A DNA stretch of 64,000 nucleotides, taken from contig NZ_JAIQZK010000001.1 of the NCBI RefSeq assembly GCF_020075545.1, positions 1,240,001 to 1,304,000 on the forward strand. The letters run 5' to 3'. The notes beneath the pieces were generated by a model. It saw only the letters and a program-made list of their open reading frames with translations. It was not told where the DNA came from and made no database searches. Shown piece by piece: positions 8,573-17,645 of the stretch. The number at the start of each line of letters is the position of its first letter. Position 1 is the stretch's first letter. The translations under genes and the position numbers were made by a program. The stretch comes from Nocardioides sp. TRM66260-LWL. Its GTDB lineage: Bacteria > Actinomycetota > Actinomycetes > Propionibacteriales > Nocardioidaceae.

Positions 8573-9951
8573 CGGGCGGCCTCCTCGACCGCGTCGGCAT
8601 CGGCGCCGGGCAGCGGCAGCAGCCGCAGCGAGAGCCGGTCGATGCGCAGCCCGTCCATGTGCTCGACGGTGAGCACCGCGAGCCGCTCGCGCGCCTCGAC
8701 CGCCTCCGTCGGGTCGACCTCGTCGGGCACGGGCACCTCGGCGAGGTCGCCGCTCATCGGGATGCGGCCCAGCACGCTGAGCACCAGACCGGCGATCGTG
8801 TCGTAGTCCTCGCCCTCGGGCAGCGCGACGCCGGTGATGTCCTCGACCTCGTCGGGACGCAGCAAGCCGGAGAGCAGCCACGAGCCGTCCCGGCGCTGAC
8901 GGGCCCGGGAGGCGAGCCGGTCGTGCTCGTCGGCGATGTCGCCGACGATCTCCTCGATCACGTCCTCGAGGGTGACGATGCCGGCGTGCCCGCCGTACTC
9001 GTCGAGCACGATCGCCATCTGGAAGCCGTCCTCGCGGAGCAGCGCGAGGAGCGGGTCGAGACGCAGCGAGTCGGGGACGACGGTCGGCCGCGCCATCAGG
9101 TGCTTCACCTTGGTCGTGGCGCGCTCGTGCACGGGCAGCGCGACGGCGTTCTTGACGTGCACGGTGCCGACGACGGCGTCCTCGGCGTCCAGCACCGGGA
9201 ACCGGGAGTGGCCGGTGGAGCGGGCCAGCTCGATGACGCTGCTCGCGCGGTCGTTGGCCTCGAGCGTGAGGGTGCGCACCCGCGGCGTCATGATCTCTCC
9301 GGCCGTGCGGGTGCCGAACTCGACCGAGCGCTCCATCAGCTCGGCGGTGTCGGCGTCGAGCGTGCCCTCGTCGGCCGAGCGCTGGATCAGCGAGGCGAGC
9401 TCGGTGGAGCTGCGGGCCGAGCGGAGCTCCTCCTGCGGCTCGATGCCGAGCCGGCGCACCAGCGCGTTGGCCGAGCCGTTGAGCAGCCGGATCGGCAGCG
9501 CCGTGGCGAGGGTGAAGGCGCGCATCGGGCGCTGGGTGGCGCGGGCGACGGCGAGCGGTCGGGCCAGGGCGAGGTTCTTCGGGACCAGCTCCCCGAGCAG
9601 CATCGTGACGACGGTGCTCGCCGCGAGGCTCAGTCCCAGCGCGGTCGGCCCGACCGCGGAGGAAGGCAGGCCCGCCGCTTCCAGAGGATCGCGCACGAGC
9701 TCGGCGACGGCGGGCTCGGCCAGGAAGCCGATGGCGAGGTTCGTGACGGTGATGCCGACCTGGGCGCCGGAGAGCTGCGTCGAGAGCTGACGCAGCGCGG
9801 CCTGGAGTCCCGCGGCCCCGGGCTCGTCGGCGGCCGCGGCGACGTCGACCTGGTGACGGTCGACGGTGACGAACGAGAACTCGGCGGCGACGAACATGCC
9901 GCAGGCCACCACCAGCAGCAGCGCGACGCCGAGCAGGATCCAGGCGGTCAT
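8569..9951 (-). CDS. CNNM/CorC-type transporter-like protein, DUF21, CBS pair and CorC_HlyC
   Basis: 460 residues: DUF21 membrane domain at about 1-195 (FVAAEFSFVTVDRHQVD, GAQVGITVTNLAIGFLAEP, LLGELVPKNLALARP), CBS pair at about 210-340 (EIMTPRVRTLTL, VTLEDVIEEIVGDIADE), then a transporter-associated CorC_HlyC domain at about 355-440 (GSWLLSGLLRPDEVED, DYDTIAGLVL). Likely role is divalent-cation export or homeostasis, by family. The start codon at 9951 lies behind a leader whose Shine-Dalgarno sequence is paired in a hairpin, so translation may be controlled. Confidence 0.93.
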   Translation of the reverse strand: MTAWILLGVALLLVVACGMFVAAEFSFVTVDRHQVDVAAAADEPGAAGLQAALRQLSTQLSGAQVGITVTNLAIGFLAEPAVAELVRDPLEAAGLPSSAVGPTALGLSLAASTVVTMLLGELVPKNLALARPLAVARATQRPMRAFTLATALPIRLLNGSANALVRRLGIEPQEELRSARSSTELASLIQRSADEGTLDADTAELMERSVEFGTRTAGEIMTPRVRTLTLEANDRASSVIELARSTGHSRFPVLDAEDAVVGTVHVKNAVALPVHERATTKVKHLMARPTVVPDSLRLDPLLALLREDGFQMAIVLDEYGGHAGIVTLEDVIEEIVGDIADEHDRLASRARQRRDGSWLLSGLLRPDEVEDITGVALPEGEDYDTIAGLVLSVLGRIPMSGDLAEVPVPDEVDPTEAVEARERLAVLTVEHMDGLRIDRLSLRLLPLPGADADAVEEAAR

Positions 9952-10105
9952 GGGTGCTCCCTCCCCTCGGCCGGACGGCCGCCGTCACGCGGCGGCGGAG
10001 GAGGGAGCGGGCGACTTCGAGGGCCGTCCATCGTGGTGCGTCAGGGTCCTTCGGGCTGGGGGTCGGCCTCCGAGGGGCCGTTCCGCCGACGGCGGAGTGG
10101 GGGGA
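9952..10105 (-). promoter_or_regulatory. Structured 5' leader that hides the ribosome binding site of the CNNM operon
   Basis: On the minus strand the SD region GGAGGGAGC (9964-9956) is perfectly complementary to GCTCCCTCC at 10008-10000. The arms enclose two more hairpins (CCGCCG/CGGCGG and GGCC/GGCC). Further upstream are CCGCC/GGCGG and GGCCCCTCGGAGGCC hairpins. The layout suggests translational control, perhaps by a metal ion given the downstream genes. I could not match it to a known riboswitch class. Confidence 0.5.
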
Positions 10106-10111
10106 AGCCTA
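10106..10111 (-). promoter_or_regulatory. -10 box TAGGCT for the CNNM operon
   Basis: TAGGCT on the minus strand places transcription start near 10100, giving a leader of about 150 nt before the ATG at 9951. No clear -35 was seen. Confidence 0.45.
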
Positions 10112-10191
10112 GCGGCAGCGCCCATCCGGGCGCGCTCCCCAGAGCGGGGGCGACGCTCCTCGTGCCGCCCCCGGCTCCGGTGGATCCGGCC

Positions 10192-10698
10192 TCAGCCGGC
10201 CGTCGACGCGGAGGGCGACGGCGTGGACGAGGCGCCGCCCAGGGTGATCTGGCAGGTCTTCTGGGCGTCGGCGCTGATCGTCTCGCCCGCCTTCTGGGTC
10301 TCCTCGCTGGCCAGCTTCTGCACCTTGGTGCCGAGCTCGGAGATCTTCTTGGCGTCGACGCCCGGCGGGATCCTGCCGCTGGAGAGGCCGGCGAGGTCGC
10401 TGACCTTCAGCCCGGCGTCGGCCAGGGCCGCCTGGAACTCCTGGAGGGCGCCGTCGATGGTCTGCCAGGCCGGCTTGACGTTGTCGGGCGCGGAGTCGGC
10501 GAACCGGGAGACGACGTCGACGAGCGACTGGAACTTGCTCAGGTCGGCCGCCTCGAGCGAGCCGAGGGTGGACTGCGCCTGCTTGAGCTGGTCGCAGTAG
10601 CCTCCGCCGCCGGCGTTCGAGTCGTCGCCGCCACCGCAGCCGGTGAGGCCGGCGCTGAGGCAGACGGTCGCGGCCAGACCGGCCAGGATGCGCTTCAC
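10192..10698 (-). CDS. Putative lipoprotein of unknown function
   Basis: 168 residues from the GTG at 10698, which follows GGAGG at a proper distance. A lipoprotein signal peptide ends in LSAGLTGC, with the cysteine to be lipidated, then a GGGDDSNAGGGG linker. The mature part is helical, with two further cysteines (YCDQLKQAQ and KTCQITL) that may form a disulfide, and a Ser/Pro/Thr-rich tail. No enzyme motif is visible. Similar small helical lipoproteins are common in actinomycetes; no function can be given. Confidence 0.78.
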   Translation of the reverse strand: MKRILAGLAATVCLSAGLTGCGGGDDSNAGGGGYCDQLKQAQSTLGSLEAADLSKFQSLVDVVSRFADSAPDNVKPAWQTIDGALQEFQAALADAGLKVSDLAGLSSGRIPPGVDAKKISELGTKVQKLASEETQKAGETISADAQKTCQITLGGASSTPSPSASTAG

Positions 10699-10815
10699 GG
10701 GTGTCCTCCGAGGGTCGGGGGCGCGGACGCGCCCGGGGTCAGCATCCCCCAGGGACGCCGCCGGACGCACGGGGGGTCGGTGCCCGGACGGTCGGTGGAC
10801 GCCGGGCCGGGCGGC

Positions 10816-11541
10816 TCAGCGGCCGGTGAAGACCGGCGTCCGCCGCTCGGTGCGGGCCGTCGCTGCCTCGCGGACGTCGTCGGAGGCCCAGCACGCGGCG
10901 AACGAGGCGTCGATCTCGGCGTCCTGGGCGGTGTCGACGAGGCGGTTGAGGACCAGCTTGTTGTGCGCCAGGGTCAGGGGCGCGAGGGTGGCGATCTCCT
11001 GCGCCCAGGCCAGCGCGGCGTCCAGGTCGCCGGCTCGGTCCGCGAGCCCGGCGCGGAGCGCCTCGTCGCGGTCGACGGTCTCGGCGGCGAGCATGAGCCG
11101 GCGGGCGAGGCCGCCGCCGGCGACGTGGGCCAGCGCGCGCATCGTCCAGGCGTCCACCGCCATGCCGTTGCGAGCGGTCGGGACGGCGAAGCGCGCGCTC
11201 TCGTCCGCGACGCGCAGGTCGCACGCCAGCGCCAGCTGGGTGCCGGCCCCGATGGCCGGGCCGTTGACCGCGGCGATGACCGGCACCGGCAGCCGGGTCA
11301 GGCCGTGCAGCATGCCGTACAGCGCGTCGAGGAACTCGGTGCCGTAGACCCCGGTCAGGTCGGCGCCCGAGCAGAACGACGTGCCCTGGCCGGTGATCAC
11401 CAGCACCCGGGCACCGGCCGCCACCTCCGTCTGCGCCGCCTCGGCGAGGGCGCGGCACTGCGCGAGGTCGAGCGCGTTGCGCCGCTCGGGACGCTGCAGC
11501 TCGAGCAGGGACACGGAGCCGTGACGGGTGGTGGCGAGCAT
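10816..11541 (-). CDS. Enoyl-CoA hydratase/isomerase family protein
   Basis: 241-residue crotonase-fold protein. LELQRPERRNALDL, VITGQGTSFCSGADLTGVYG (oxyanion hole) and VIAAVNGPAIGAGTQLALAC are the family signatures, with the characteristic LTLAHNKLVLNRL helix near the C-terminus. It probably hydrates an enoyl-CoA in fatty-acid or related beta-oxidation, but the exact substrate cannot be told. The ATG at 11541 is chosen because a TAGATT -10 box ends 7 nt upstream; the frame extends three codons further to a TTG. Confidence 0.88.
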   Translation of the reverse strand: MLATTRHGSVSLLELQRPERRNALDLAQCRALAEAAQTEVAAGARVLVITGQGTSFCSGADLTGVYGTEFLDALYGMLHGLTRLPVPVIAAVNGPAIGAGTQLALACDLRVADESARFAVPTARNGMAVDAWTMRALAHVAGGGLARRLMLAAETVDRDEALRAGLADRAGDLDAALAWAQEIATLAPLTLAHNKLVLNRLVDTAQDAEIDASFAACWASDDVREAATARTERRTPVFTGR

Positions 11542-11548
11542 GCCCCGC

Positions 11549-11554
11549 AATCTA
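11549..11554 (-). promoter_or_regulatory. -10 box TAGATT for the enoyl-CoA hydratase gene, leaderless
   Basis: TAGATT on the minus strand ends 7 nt before the ATG at 11541, indicating a leaderless message. Confidence 0.55.
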
Positions 11555-11592
11555 GCGGCGGCCCCGCGGCGCCGGACGCGGTGTCCGAGCCG

Positions 11593-12606
<1,014 letters not shown>

Positions 12607-12691
12607 GACGCTCCTGGGCTGGACGGCGGTGGGACGTCCCCACGCTAGGCGCTCGCCGCCGCGGGCTCTCGCCCGGAAGCAGGGTCCGGGG

Positions 12692-12883
12692 TCAGCCGCC
12701 GTGCCGGGCGGGTCGGACGCTGCGTCGGGCGGGTCGGTCGTAGGACCGCGCCGCGGCGACCAGGCAGGTCGCGGTGGCGGCGATCAGCACCGCCACCACG
12801 ATCGTGAGGAACGAGATCCAGAACAGCAGGCCGTGGAGGTCGCCGGAGCCGTGGCCGGACGCGAGCAGCAGGGGCAGGTGCAT
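12692..12883 (-). CDS. Small single-span membrane protein, hypothetical
   Basis: 63 residues with one strong hydrophobic helix at about 19-45 (LLFWISFLTIVVAVLIAATA) and a basic C-terminus (YDRPARRSVRPARHGG). GGAGG is only 1 nt before the ATG, which is too close, so the true start may be a nearby CTG or the frame may not be translated. Nothing homologous is recognised. Confidence 0.45.
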   Translation of the reverse strand: MHLPLLLASGHGSGDLHGLLFWISFLTIVVAVLIAATATCLVAAARSYDRPARRSVRPARHGG

Positions 12884-12960
12884 GCCTCCAGCCTGGCCGC
12901 GCGGCGGCCGCGGGATCAGGGGCGTCGGGCGGCTGCGGGCCGGGTCGCGGGACCTGCTCG

Positions 12961-13000
12961 CGCGGGGCCTGCGGCCCGCCCGACGGGCCGCAGCCCCGCG
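12961..13000. terminator. Perfect-arm GC hairpin between convergent-side genes
   Basis: CGCGGGGCCTGCGGCCCG and CGGGCCGCAGCCCCGCG form a near-perfect stem around a CCCGA loop, directly after the stop of the 68-residue gene at 13001 (minus strand). No U-tract is present, as is usual for actinomycete terminators. Confidence 0.6.
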
Positions 13001-13207
13001 TCAGGCCTGGGAGGCCTCGCCGCCGGTGAGGTCGAACGGCGCGCTGTTGAGGTGGCGCATCACCGAGCGCAGGCTCTCGGCCAGCTCGGGGTCCGCGGCC
13101 AGGGTCGCCTCGGCCTGCTCGACGAACCGCTCGAGGTCGCCGGGGGCGTCCTCGCCGAGCGGGGCCCGGGAGGGGCGCGGCGTGCTGGGGCTGGTGGGAG
13201 CGGTCAT
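13001..13207 (-). CDS. Small acidic protein, hypothetical
   Basis: 68 residues from the ATG at 13207, which follows a GGAGG-like sequence (cccggaggcccacc). A proline- and serine-rich start (MTAPTSPSTPRPSRAP) is followed by an acidic helical stretch (GDLERFVEQAEATLAADPEL, AESLRSVMRHLNSAP). Codon use is GC3-rich like the neighbours. It is divergent from the glycerophosphotransferase gene. No family is recognised. Confidence 0.5.
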   Translation of the reverse strand: MTAPTSPSTPRPSRAPLGEDAPGDLERFVEQAEATLAADPELAESLRSVMRHLNSAPFDLTGGEASQA

Positions 13208-13321
13208 GGTGGGCCTCCGGGAGTCGCGGGCGTGGCGGGCGATTCCGGAGTCGATGGTACGGATGTTCACCCGACCGCGAGGGCGGCGTCCGACGATGCG
13301 TCCCGGCCGGGCGTGGGGACC

Positions 13322-13327
13322 TACGAT
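13322..13327 (+). promoter_or_regulatory. -10 box TACGAT, leaderless start at 13334
   Basis: TACGAT ends 6 nt before the GTG at 13334, so the glycerophosphotransferase message should be leaderless. Confidence 0.6.
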
Positions 13328-13333
13328 CGGGGG

Positions 13334-14494
13334 GTGAACGACGTCGCGGTGATCGCCTACTTCGCCGACGACCCGAGCCGGCTCTACCAGCTGCAGCAGT
13401 GGGTGCCCGTGCTCGAGGTCCTCGATCGCAGCGCCCCGGTGGCGCTCGTGCTGCGCGATCCCGACAGCGCCGCCCAGCTGCGTGAGCGGACGGCGCTGCC
13501 GGTGCTGGTGGCGCCGTCGTTCCCCGAGCTCACCGCGCTGTACGCGGGACTCGACGCCGGCGTGGCGCTGTACTGCAACAACTCGATGCTCAACTTCCAG
13601 TCGCTGCTCGACTCCCGCCTGCTGCACGTGCACATCAACCACGGCGAGAGCGACAAGGGCTCGATGGCGAGCAACAACGCCAAGGCCTACGACCGCGTGC
13701 TCGTCGCCGGCGAGGCGGCGGTGCAGCGCTACGTCGAGCAGCTGCTCGAGCTCGACGCCACGCGCCTGGTGCGCATCGGTCGGCCCCAGCTCGACCTGCG
13801 GGAGGAGCCGATCCTCGCGCCGAGCCCACGGCGCACGGTGCTGTACGCGCCGACCTGGGAGGGCGACGCCGACTACAACAACTACTCCTCCCTCGACACC
13901 CTCGGCGTCGACGTCGTCGAGGCCGTGCTCGCCCAGCGGGACGTCCGGCTGGTCTACAAGCCGCACCCGAAGATCGTCACCAGCGCGACGCCGGCGATCC
14001 GCGACGCGCACCGGGCGGTCACCGCGCTGGTCGAGGACGCCGCACGCCGCGATCCCGACGCGGGCCACCGGGCCATCCCCGTCGGCGACATCCTGCGCGT
14101 CATGCCGCGGTGCGACGCGATCGTGACCGACGTCTCCTCGGTGGGCCTCGACTGGCTCTACCTGCGCACCGACGCACCGCTGCTGATCACCGACCGCCAC
14201 CACGACGCCGAGCGGCTGCGCGCCGAGGTGCCGGTCAGCCGGTGCGCCGACGTGATCACCACCGACGACCGCGACCGCCTGGCCGCGCTGCTCGCCGCCC
14301 GGCTGGACCACGACGAGCACCACCTGGCCCGCGTGGCGATGCGGCACCACTACTTCGACGACGTCGCGGTCGGCGAGAGCACGACCCGCTTCGTCGACGT
14401 CGTCGTCGGGCTGGTCGAGCACCGCGACCGGCTGCTCGGCCACGAGCGGCGCTCGCCGCTCACGCGACCACGCGGGTCCGCCGCGCCGGCCTGA
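13334..14494 (+). CDS. CDP-glycerol glycerophosphotransferase-like protein
   Basis: 386 residues related to the CDP-glycerol:poly(glycerophosphate) glycerophosphotransferases (TagB/TagF) of teichoic acid synthesis. Family marks are VHINHGESDKGSMASNNAKA (about 96-115, the conserved H-G-x-S/D region), GRPQLD, VLYAPTWEGDADYNNYSS, VYKPHPKI and the late CDAIVTDVSSVGLDWLYLRT, equal to the D-x-SS motif that binds the nucleotide. It is a stand-alone catalytic domain with no TagF N-terminal extension and no other teichoic genes nearby. It should act on the inner membrane face. The exact donor is inferred, not shown. Confidence 0.85.
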   Translation: MNDVAVIAYFADDPSRLYQLQQWVPVLEVLDRSAPVALVLRDPDSAAQLRERTALPVLVAPSFPELTALYAGLDAGVALYCNNSMLNFQSLLDSRLLHVHINHGESDKGSMASNNAKAYDRVLVAGEAAVQRYVEQLLELDATRLVRIGRPQLDLREEPILAPSPRRTVLYAPTWEGDADYNNYSSLDTLGVDVVEAVLAQRDVRLVYKPHPKIVTSATPAIRDAHRAVTALVEDAARRDPDAGHRAIPVGDILRVMPRCDAIVTDVSSVGLDWLYLRTDAPLLITDRHHDAERLRAEVPVSRCADVITTDDRDRLAALLAARLDHDEHHLARVAMRHHYFDDVAVGESTTRFVDVVVGLVEHRDRLLGHERRSPLTRPRGSAAPA

Positions 14495-14798
14495 GCACCC
14501 GCTCGGGGTCCAGGCGCACCCCGATGCCCAGCGGCTCGACGAGCGCCTGCAGGGCCCCGCGGCCGAGGTCGACCAGCAGCTGGTGCTCCCCCAGCACGGC
14601 CCGGGCCTGCGCGAGCGTCGTGAAGGCGACGACCACCCGGTCGCCCGAGCCCAGGTGGAGCACCTGGAGGTGGAGGCCGCCGTCGGCCGCGACGCGCACC
14701 GGCACCGTGAGCACCTCGGAGACCGGGGAGGCCGGGGAGACCGGGGAAGCCGGCGGGGCAGGGACGGCGGGCAGGGCGCGGGGAGCGGAGAGGGGCAC
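14460..14798 (-). CDS. SAV_915/SseB-like small protein
   Basis: 112 residues. A repetitive N-terminus (PASPVSPASPVS) coded by tandem GACCGGGGAG-like units is followed by a compact domain: VLTVPVRVAADGGLHLQVLH, RVVVAFTTLAQARAVLGEHQ and ALQALVEPLGIGVRLDP. This resembles the SAV_915/SseB-type proteins of actinomycetes; function is unknown. The GTG at 14798 lies 8 nt after a TACGTT -10 box. The 3' end overlaps the opposite gene's last 35 bp. Confidence 0.6.
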   Translation of the reverse strand: MPLSAPRALPAVPAPPASPVSPASPVSEVLTVPVRVAADGGLHLQVLHLGSGDRVVVAFTTLAQARAVLGEHQLLVDLGRGALQALVEPLGIGVRLDPERVLRPARRTRVVA

Positions 14799-14806
14799 GT
14801 CCCCGA

Positions 14807-14812
14807 ACGTAG
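14807..14812 (-). promoter_or_regulatory. -10 box TACGTT, leaderless start at 14798
   Basis: TACGTT on the minus strand ends 8 nt before the GTG at 14798. It abuts the terminator hairpin of the upstream gene. Confidence 0.5.
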
Positions 14813-14813
14813 G

Positions 14814-14846
14814 CAGCGCCCCCCGCCGACGGCAGGGGGCGCTGCG
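14814..14846 (-). terminator. Hairpin terminator after the dienelactone hydrolase gene
   Basis: GCAGCGCCCCC and GGGGGCGCTGC form a perfect 11-bp stem 29 bp past the stop codon of the minus-strand gene ending at 14875. Confidence 0.65.
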
Positions 14847-14874
14847 TCAGGATCGCGTCACGATCCCGTCAGGG

Positions 14875-15573
14875 TCAGGAGACCTTGGCCTTGAGGAACT
14901 CGACGGTGCGGGTCCACGCCTGCTGGGCGGCCTCGGCGTCGTAGGTGCCCATCTTGTCGTGGTCGTTGAGGAAGGCGTGACCGGCCGGGTAGTAGAAGAA
15001 CTCGACCTCGGCGCCCGACTCCTCGCGGATCTGCGCCTCCTGCTGGCGGGCCTGCTCGACCGGGTAGAAGCCGTCGTCCTCGGCGTAGTGGCCCTGCACC
15101 GCGGCGGTCAGGCCCTGGTAGGTGTTCGGGACGGCCGGGCCGACGCCGTAGAACGGGACGGCGGCCGAGACCTTGTCGCCGGCCTCGACCGCGAGCAGCA
15201 GCACGAAGCCTCCGCCCATGCAGAAGCCGACGGTGCCCACGGTCGAGGAGGTGACGGCGTCGTGGCCGATCAGGAAGTCGACGGCGCCCGAGAGGTCCTT
15301 GGCAGCCTGCTCGACCGGCAGGTTGGTCATGAAGGAGCCGGCCTCGTCGGCGTCGTGGGCGACGCGGCCGCCGTAGAGGTCGGGGGCGAGGGCGACGAAG
15401 CCCTCACGGGCGAGGCGGTCGCACACGTCGGCGAGGTGGTCGTCGAGACCCCACCACTCCTGGATGACGACGACGCCGGGGCCGCTGCCGGCCTCGGGGA
15501 CCGCGAGGTAGCCGTGCGCCTCGTTGCCGTTGCTGGGGAAGGTGACGTTCTGCCGGGGATTCTGGTCAGCCAT
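14875..15573 (-). CDS. Dienelactone hydrolase family protein
   Basis: 232-residue alpha/beta hydrolase. The DLH triad elements are visible: nucleophile cysteine in TVGFCMGGGFV, aspartate in HYAEDDGFYPVEQA and histidine in FYYPAGHAFLND, plus the early glutamate in VIQEWWGLDDHLAD. DLH enzymes open dienelactone in chloroaromatic breakdown, though many bacterial members hydrolyse other esters. No ring-cleavage genes are nearby, so the substrate is unknown. ATG at 15573, with a TAGCCT -10 box ending 6 nt before it. Confidence 0.93.
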   Translation of the reverse strand: MADQNPRQNVTFPSNGNEAHGYLAVPEAGSGPGVVVIQEWWGLDDHLADVCDRLAREGFVALAPDLYGGRVAHDADEAGSFMTNLPVEQAAKDLSGAVDFLIGHDAVTSSTVGTVGFCMGGGFVLLLAVEAGDKVSAAVPFYGVGPAVPNTYQGLTAAVQGHYAEDDGFYPVEQARQQEAQIREESGAEVEFFYYPAGHAFLNDHDKMGTYDAEAAQQAWTRTVEFLKAKVS

Positions 15574-15579
15574 GCGGTC

Positions 15580-15585
15580 AGGCTA
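15580..15585 (-). promoter_or_regulatory. -10 box TAGCCT, leaderless start at 15573
   Basis: TAGCCT on the minus strand lies 6 nt before the ATG of the dienelactone hydrolase gene. Confidence 0.55.
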
Positions 15586-15662
15586 GGCAGCACGACCAAC
15601 GCGACCGCCACCCGCGCGGGTGTCCTGCCCGGCGTCCGGATCTGCATCGCGACCGGCGGGGC

Positions 15663-17033
15663 TCAGGACGCGTCGTCGTCCCACCACTCCTCGAGCCCCG
15701 GCTCGTCGCCGAGCAGCGACAGCTGGACGCTGCGCGGCGCGCGCCCGGACGACGCAGCCTCGGGGCCCTCGGCCTCGATCAGCCGCAGCGCGAGCCCGAG
15801 GCTCGCCACCATCCGCTCGATCTCGGTGGGCACCAGCACCTCGGAATCGCGGACGTCGGCCACGGCGCGGAGGACGGCGTCGACCCGGTGGTCGAAGATC
15901 GCCGCGACGGTGCGCGGCGGCACGGGACCGCGCCGGAGGAGACCCGCGAGCGCCTCGAGCTCGGGCCGCAGGTCGCCGACCGGTGGCGGGGCCGACGCTC
16001 CGGCGTCTGCGTCGGCGGGATCGGCGACCGGGAGGGAGCCCGAGACCGGGTCGGCCTCCTGCGTGGCGTCGGCGGGATCGGGCTCGGGGTGCTCGGAGCC
16101 GGCCACGACCTGCAGCCCGAGCCAGGCGTCGAGGAACCGCCGACCGCCCCAGCGGCCGACCAGCACGTCGCCGAGCGCGTCGACGTCGTGGAAGTGGGCG
16201 AGCATCGCGTGCAGCTGCCGGTCGGAGAAGGGCGCCGCCCACAGCCGGTGGACGGCGAGAAGGTCGTCGCCGTCGACGACCAGGCGCGCCCAGGGCACGT
16301 CGGCCGCCAGGCCCGGCAGCGCGGCCCGGGCCAGGTGGGGGTGCGGCAGGTCGGCGACGACGTAGGAGAACAGCTCGATCCACGGCTCGTCGGGGTCGAC
16401 GCGCACCCAGACCAGCGTGGTGCCGACCGGCACCTGGGCGTCGCCGTCGTCGTCGTGCACCGGCTCGTAGCCCAGGAAGTCGCGCAGCGCGGCGTCGACG
16501 AGGGCGCGCAGGTCGTCGGCGTCGTTCGGCACCACGGCGGGGAAGACCTCGCCACCGTGCAGGCGACGGCGCGCCTCGAGCCGCCGCGGCTCGGGGCGGC
16601 GCAGGCCGTCGAGCGCGACGCCGGCCGCGCGCAGGAAGGCCGGATGGGGCACGCCGAAGGCGTCGGGGAGCAGCGGCAGCACCTGCTCCTCGAGCCAGTG
16701 GACGACGCCGTGCGGTCGCGCCGGGTCGGCGAGCTCGACGGCGATCGACCACAGGCGCAGCCCCTCGCCGGGCTCGTCGACCTGACGCTCGGGCGGCTCC
16801 CAGCCGAGGGCATCGAGGAGCTCGACCGCGACCGGACCGACCGGCGCGAGCAGCTCGGCCACCACCAGCGGCTCGGGCTGCTCGAGGCGGTGCACCCGCA
16901 GGAGCGGGGCGCCGACGTCGTCGCCGTGCCGCAGGTGCACGACCGGGCGACGGTCGTCGCGCGCCATCTCGGCGGCGATCCGCCGCGCCAGCAGGGACCA
17001 CGCCGCCGCGACCTGGGCCTCCATCGGCTCCAC
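15663..17033 (-). CDS. TY-Chap/YbjN-like peptide-binding domain protein
   Basis: 456 residues. An N-terminal segment (about 5-100) resembles the TY-Chap N-domain (AWSLLARRIAAEMARDDRRP). A second domain at about 175-300 has the YbjN/CesT look: EPWIELFSYVVADLPHP, PWARLVVDGDDLLAVHRLWA and FSDRQLHAMLAHFHDVDALG. A linker rich in D, E, A and P (about 315-355) precedes a helical C-terminal part. Such proteins are described only as chaperone-like and are abundant in actinomycetes. The GTG at 17033 is chosen because GGAGG sits 5-6 nt upstream; an ATG three codons later is an alternative. Confidence 0.7.
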   Translation of the reverse strand: MEPMEAQVAAAWSLLARRIAAEMARDDRRPVVHLRHGDDVGAPLLRVHRLEQPEPLVVAELLAPVGPVAVELLDALGWEPPERQVDEPGEGLRLWSIAVELADPARPHGVVHWLEEQVLPLLPDAFGVPHPAFLRAAGVALDGLRRPEPRRLEARRRLHGGEVFPAVVPNDADDLRALVDAALRDFLGYEPVHDDDGDAQVPVGTTLVWVRVDPDEPWIELFSYVVADLPHPHLARAALPGLAADVPWARLVVDGDDLLAVHRLWAAPFSDRQLHAMLAHFHDVDALGDVLVGRWGGRRFLDAWLGLQVVAGSEHPEPDPADATQEADPVSGSLPVADPADADAGASAPPPVGDLRPELEALAGLLRRGPVPPRTVAAIFDHRVDAVLRAVADVRDSEVLVPTEIERMVASLGLALRLIEAEGPEAASSGRAPRSVQLSLLGDEPGLEEWWDDDAS

Positions 17034-17119
17034 GGGAACCTCCGAGCGTCTCGTCGCCGGGCTCGTCCCGGCGACGGGGTCGACGCTAGGGCCGACCACC
17101 GACAGTTTCGGCGCCGGCC

Positions 17120-17626
17120 TCAGGACGCCCGGCGGCGGGCGCCCGGACCGGGCCGCGGAGCGACCTCCCGCGGGTCCTCGACCGCGTGGCCCGCCTCGCA
17201 CACCAGGGCCGCGTGCACCGGTGCGCCGCACCCGCGATGGGCCAGCTCGACCGGCGGCCCGTCGGGCGACGCGTAGTGCCGCGCGCCCCAGTCGGCCACG
17301 GCGGCGAGCACCGGGTAGAGCTCGAGGCCCTTCGCCGTGAGGCGGTACTCCAGCCGCGCCCGGCCGCCGCCCTCGGGGCGGTACGGCACCCGCCGCAGGA
17401 TCGCGTGCTCGACCAGCCGGGCGAGGCGGTCGCTGAGCACCTGCCGCGCCAGGCCGCTGTGCTGCTGGATGTCGTCGAAGCGACGCACGCCGTTGAACAC
17501 CTCCCGCAGCACCACGATCGTGCCGCGCTCCCCCAGCACGCGCATCGCCGCGGCGACCTGGCAGTTCTCGGTGGAGAAGGCGAGGGCGGCGGGTCGCTCG
17601 GTGTGCTCGGGGCCGTCGGTGACCAT
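17120..17626 (-). CDS. HxlR-family transcriptional regulator
   Basis: 168 residues with the HxlR winged helix at about 18-115: NCQVAAAMRVLGERGTIVVL, REVFNGVRRFDDIQQHSGLA, RQVLSDRLARLVEHAIL, YRLTAKGLELYPVLAAVADW. A C-terminal tail has CGAPVHAALVCEAGHAV, whose Cys pair could bind metal or sense oxidants. It is divergent from the thioesterase/nitroreductase pair, with a perfect 23-bp palindrome between them, so it likely represses those genes and itself. ATG at 17626. Confidence 0.92.
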   Translation of the reverse strand: MVTDGPEHTERPAALAFSTENCQVAAAMRVLGERGTIVVLREVFNGVRRFDDIQQHSGLARQVLSDRLARLVEHAILRRVPYRPEGGGRARLEYRLTAKGLELYPVLAAVADWGARHYASPDGPPVELAHRGCGAPVHAALVCEAGHAVEDPREVAPRPGPGARRRAS

Positions 17627-17645
17627 GCGCACAGCATGCCCCACC

